Source of the DNA: Clostridia bacterium
GTDB taxonomy: Bacteria > Bacillota_A > Clostridia > Christensenellales > Borkfalkiaceae
Reading direction: 5' to 3'
Assembly (NCBI GenBank): GCA_017621955.1
Contig: JAGASB010000235.1
Coordinates: 1 to 8,500 of the forward strand
Length of the DNA: 8,500 nt
Below the pieces are notes generated by a model, which saw only the letters and a program-made list of their open reading frames with translations, was not told the origin of the DNA and did not search any database. The position numbers and the translations under genes were made by a program. Below, in pieces: positions 5,877 through 8,500 of this stretch. Every line of letters starts with the position of its first letter. Position 1 is the first letter of the stretch.

Positions 5877-8500
5877 TATTTTGCGACCTTATTGATAACG
5901 ACCGTACATACTGCGCCGTTTATATCAAGTTCTTTCTTAAATCCGTCGCAATCGCCTTCGGTAACGGCATCTGCAAGGACAACGCCTTTTAAATCACTTC
6001 CATTAATTAGTGCGTTTTTAACACCGCCATCATCGGTTACGAAGTTTACGGTTATTCTATCAACAACTTCAAAACCTGCTTCCTTACGCATTGACTGTAT
6101 CTTAGAGATAAGCTCTCTTTCAACGCCTTCTGCTTTAAGTTCTTCTGTTACGGTGGTATCCATAACTACCGTTATACCGTTGTCACTTGCAGCGATAAAG
6201 CCCTGTGCACTTTCGGTAGAAATAAGCAAGTCGTCAAGTGTAAATTCAAACGTATCGCCCTCAAATTCCGCCGTGTAAGTTTCGCCTTTTTTAACTGTTG
6301 AAACTACTGCGTTTGCATCGCAAACTTCAAAGAACTTTCTAACCTTGCCAAGCTTAGCACCGTATTTTGGACCAAGCGTTTTTAACTGCGGTTTGATTTT
6401 ATAAGTTACAAACCTTGTTGCATCGATTAAATATTCAACTTCTTTAATGTTAAGTTCGTCTTTTGCGATTTCAAGTAAGCCTTCGGTAAGTTCAGTTCTT
6501 CTTTCAGAGCAAACGAAGATTTTAGAAAGCGGTTGACGGTTTTTGATGTTTGCAGTGTTTCTGCACGCTCTACCAAGCACTACTATATCAAGAACGTTTT
6601 GCATACCGTCTTCAAGTTCTAAGTCTATTGCACTTTCATCAACTTCGGGGAAAGCACAAAGATGAACTGACTTAGGTGCGTCCTTATAGAAGTTAGGAAC
6701 AAGGTTTTGATAAATGCTTTCTGCCATAAAAGGCGTAAACGGTGCTGATAATTTTGCCATAGTCGTAAGCACTGTATAAAGCGTTGTATAAGCGGCAACC
6801 TTATCTTCGGTCATACCAGAACCCCAATATCTTTCCCTACCACGACGAACGTACCAATTCGATAAGTCGTCCGTAAAGCTTTGAAGTGCCCTTGCACTAT
6901 CAAAGATATTGTATGAATTTAGACCGTTGTCAACCGTTTTGATAAGCGTATTTAGTTTTGAAAGCACCCACTTATCCATAAGGGTAAGTTTGCAATCTTT
7001 TAGATTGTAATTTGCAGGGTTATATTTATCGATATCCGCATAGAGAACAAAGAACGCATAAGTATTCCAAAGTGTACCCATAAACTTTCTTTGTGCTTCG
7101 GAAACGGCTTCTTCGTAGAACCTTGACGGTAACCACGGTGCTGAGCCTGTGTAGAAATACCATCTAACAGCGTCTGCACCCTGCTTGTCGAGTATAGTCC
7201 ACGGGTCAACGACGTTGCCTTTATGCTTACTCATTTTTATACCGTTTTTGTCGTTGACGTGACCCAAAACGATACAGTTCTTAAACGGTGCTTTATCAAA
7301 AAGCAACGTAGATATTGCAAGTAGAGTGTAGAACCAACCACGAGTTTGGTCGATTGCTTCACTTATAAAGTCGGCTGGGAAATGACTTTCAAACAGTTCT
7401 TTATTCTCAAAAGGATAGTGGTACTGTGCAAAAGGCATTGAGCCAGAGTCAAACCAACAGTCGATAACTTCTTTTTCACGAATATAAGTTCCACCACATT
7501 CGCACGCAAATTCGCAGTTGTCAATATACGGACGGTGAAGTTCTATGTCGCCTTCTATTCCGCATTTTTCTTTGAGTTCTGCTTTTGAGCCGATAACGTG
7601 TATTTTACCGCACTTGTTACAAACCCAAACGGGAAGCGGTGTTCCCCAATAACGTTCACGAGATAAACCCCAATCAATTACGTTTTCAAGGAAGTTGCCC
7701 ATTCTGCCGTGCTTAATGGTTTCGGGCATCCAATTAACTGAATTGTTTGCTTCAATCAACCTATCTTTTACTGCGGTCATCTTGATAAACCAACTTGACC
7801 TTGCATAGTAAAGTAGCGGTGTATCACAACGCCAACAGAACGGATAGCTATGTTCAAAGGGAAGTTCTTTGAATAAGAGTCCGTTTTCTTTGAGCATTTT
7901 AATTATAATTTTATCGGCATCTTTAACGAACTTGCCTGCAAGAATACCCGTGCAGTCAAGCATATTACCCCTATCGTCAACAAGTTTAACGAAAGGTAAG
8001 TTGTATTTTCTACCAACGTTAGCGTCGTCTTCACCAAACGCAGGTGCAATGTGAACGATACCGCTACCATCGGTAAGCGTAACGTAACCGTCACAAACAA
8101 CGTAGTAAGCCTTTTCTTTAAAGCTACCATTTGCATAATCGAAAAGTGGTTCGTATTCAGCGTATTCGTACTCAGCACCTTTTTTAACACTTACCGTTTG
8201 ATAATTTTCAAATAGCGATGGAACGAGTGCTTGTGCCAAAATATACGTTGCGCCGTCTTCTGCAACTATTTCAGCATAATCTTCCTTAGGATTCATACAG
8301 AGCGCTACGTTTGACGGAAGCGTCCAAGGAGTCGTCGTCCACGCTAAGAAGTATGCGTTTTCTCTACCCTTAATCTTAAAGCGAACGAAAACCGAAACGT
8401 CCTTAACGTCCTTATAGCCTTGCGCAACTTCGTGCGAAGATAAAGCCGTTCCACAACGTGGGCAATAAGGAACTATCTTATGACCTTTATATAATAGTCC
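5876..8500 (-). CDS. ileS: Isoleucyl-tRNA synthetase, type 2-like, N-terminus missing
   Basis: Charges tRNA-Ile with isoleucine and edits misactivated valine. The frame is open from the right edge to the TAA at 5878-5876: 874 residues visible, so about 150-170 residues, including the HIGH motif, are outside (usual length about 1030). The first ATG at 8296 is internal, because the frame continues upstream with YCPRCGTALSSHE and the WTTTPWTLPSN motif of the editing domain (from 8341). Later come VHIAPAFGEDD, HSYPFCWRCDTPLLYYARSSWF, the WGLSRERYWGTPLPVW segment, a Cys pair CNKC (7621) with a distal CEFACEC (zinc site), CWFDSGSMPF, and KMSKHKGN (7237), the ATP-binding loop. The anticodon-binding domain follows. 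The C-terminus carries LISKIQSMRKEAGF and no CxxC zinc ribbon of the type found at the end of E. coli-type enzymes. These features point to the eukaryote-like type 2 subgroup, which is generally insensitive to mupirocin. First gene visible of the operon with the methyltransferase. Confidence 0.96.
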   Translation of the reverse strand, partial: GLLYKGHKIVPYCPRCGTALSSHEVAQGYKDVKDVSVFVRFKIKGRENAYFLAWTTTPWTLPSNVALCMNPKEDYAEIVAEDGATYILAQALVPSLFENYQTVSVKKGAEYEYAEYEPLFDYANGSFKEKAYYVVCDGYVTLTDGSGIVHIAPAFGEDDANVGRKYNLPFVKLVDDRGNMLDCTGILAGKFVKDADKIIIKMLKENGLLFKELPFEHSYPFCWRCDTPLLYYARSSWFIKMTAVKDRLIEANNSVNWMPETIKHGRMGNFLENVIDWGLSRERYWGTPLPVWVCNKCGKIHVIGSKAELKEKCGIEGDIELHRPYIDNCEFACECGGTYIREKEVIDCWFDSGSMPFAQYHYPFENKELFESHFPADFISEAIDQTRGWFYTLLAISTLLFDKAPFKNCIVLGHVNDKNGIKMSKHKGNVVDPWTILDKQGADAVRWYFYTGSAPWLPSRFYEEAVSEAQRKFMGTLWNTYAFFVLYADIDKYNPANYNLKDCKLTLMDKWVLSKLNTLIKTVDNGLNSYNIFDSARALQSFTDDLSNWYVRRGRERYWGSGMTEDKVAAYTTLYTVLTTMAKLSAPFTPFMAESIYQNLVPNFYKDAPKSVHLCAFPEVDESAIDLELEDGMQNVLDIVVLGRACRNTANIKNRQPLSKIFVCSERRTELTEGLLEIAKDELNIKEVEYLIDATRFVTYKIKPQLKTLGPKYGAKLGKVRKFFEVCDANAVVSTVKKGETYTAEFEGDTFEFTLDDLLISTESAQGFIAASDNGITVVMDTTVTEELKAEGVERELISKIQSMRKEAGFEVVDRITVNFVTDDGGVKNALINGSDLKGVVLADAVTEGDCDGFKKELDINGAVCTVVINKVAK

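Noticed and set aside
5892..6278. Plus-strand 128-aa open frame opposite ileS
   Set aside because: It lies wholly antisense to the conserved IleRS C-terminal domain. Its Ser/Thr/Val-rich product is typical of a codon-complement shadow, and no start signals were seen.
8294..8296. ATG at 8296 as the start of ileS
   Set aside because: The same frame continues to the right edge with conserved IleRS sequence (WTTTPWTLPSN, YCPRCG), so this Met is internal.

Overview
This window looks like an AT-rich chromosomal segment from a Gram-positive bacterium of the Bacillota, most likely a Clostridia-type organism. The inference rests on four things: an NFACT/RqcH gene, an IleRS that reads as the type 2 form, a near-consensus sigma-A promoter, and a large signal-peptide protein with a C-terminal membrane anchor and a cell-wall-exposed body. 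The lineage is not resolved further. No phage, insertion sequence, CRISPR array, tRNA or rRNA was seen. The genes are mostly conserved housekeeping functions of translation, with one unrecognised surface protein.

Right-hand block (4298-8500, minus strand): ileS (5' end outside the window), a class I SAM-dependent methyltransferase of the RlmI/RlmK-like COG1092 group, and an S4-less RluA-family pseudouridine synthase. The three genes overlap by 1 and 8 nt, so they are almost certainly one translationally coupled operon for tRNA charging and RNA modification. A perfect hairpin at 4266-4292 closes it. The same hairpin also serves the convergent gene.

Middle block (3538-4266): a short MntP-family (manganese efflux-like) membrane protein is on the plus strand. 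It shares a 0.2 kb spacer with the divergent surface-protein gene. That spacer holds a TTGACA-N17-TAAAAT promoter facing left, plus a direct repeat that could be an operator. No yybP-ykoY-like manganese riboswitch is evident.

Left-hand block (1-3528, minus strand): a 630-aa exported protein of unknown function with an N-terminal signal peptide and a C-terminal transmembrane anchor. A GC-rich hairpin follows, then an S4-domain RluA-family pseudouridine synthase, and 5 nt later rqcH, of which 254 N-terminal codons are visible. RqcH is the bacterial Rqc2/NEMF homologue that adds alanine tails in ribosome quality control, and its key Asp-Arg pair is present here. The theme of both minus-strand groups is ribosome and tRNA function. 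The exported protein is the only gene whose role cannot be named.
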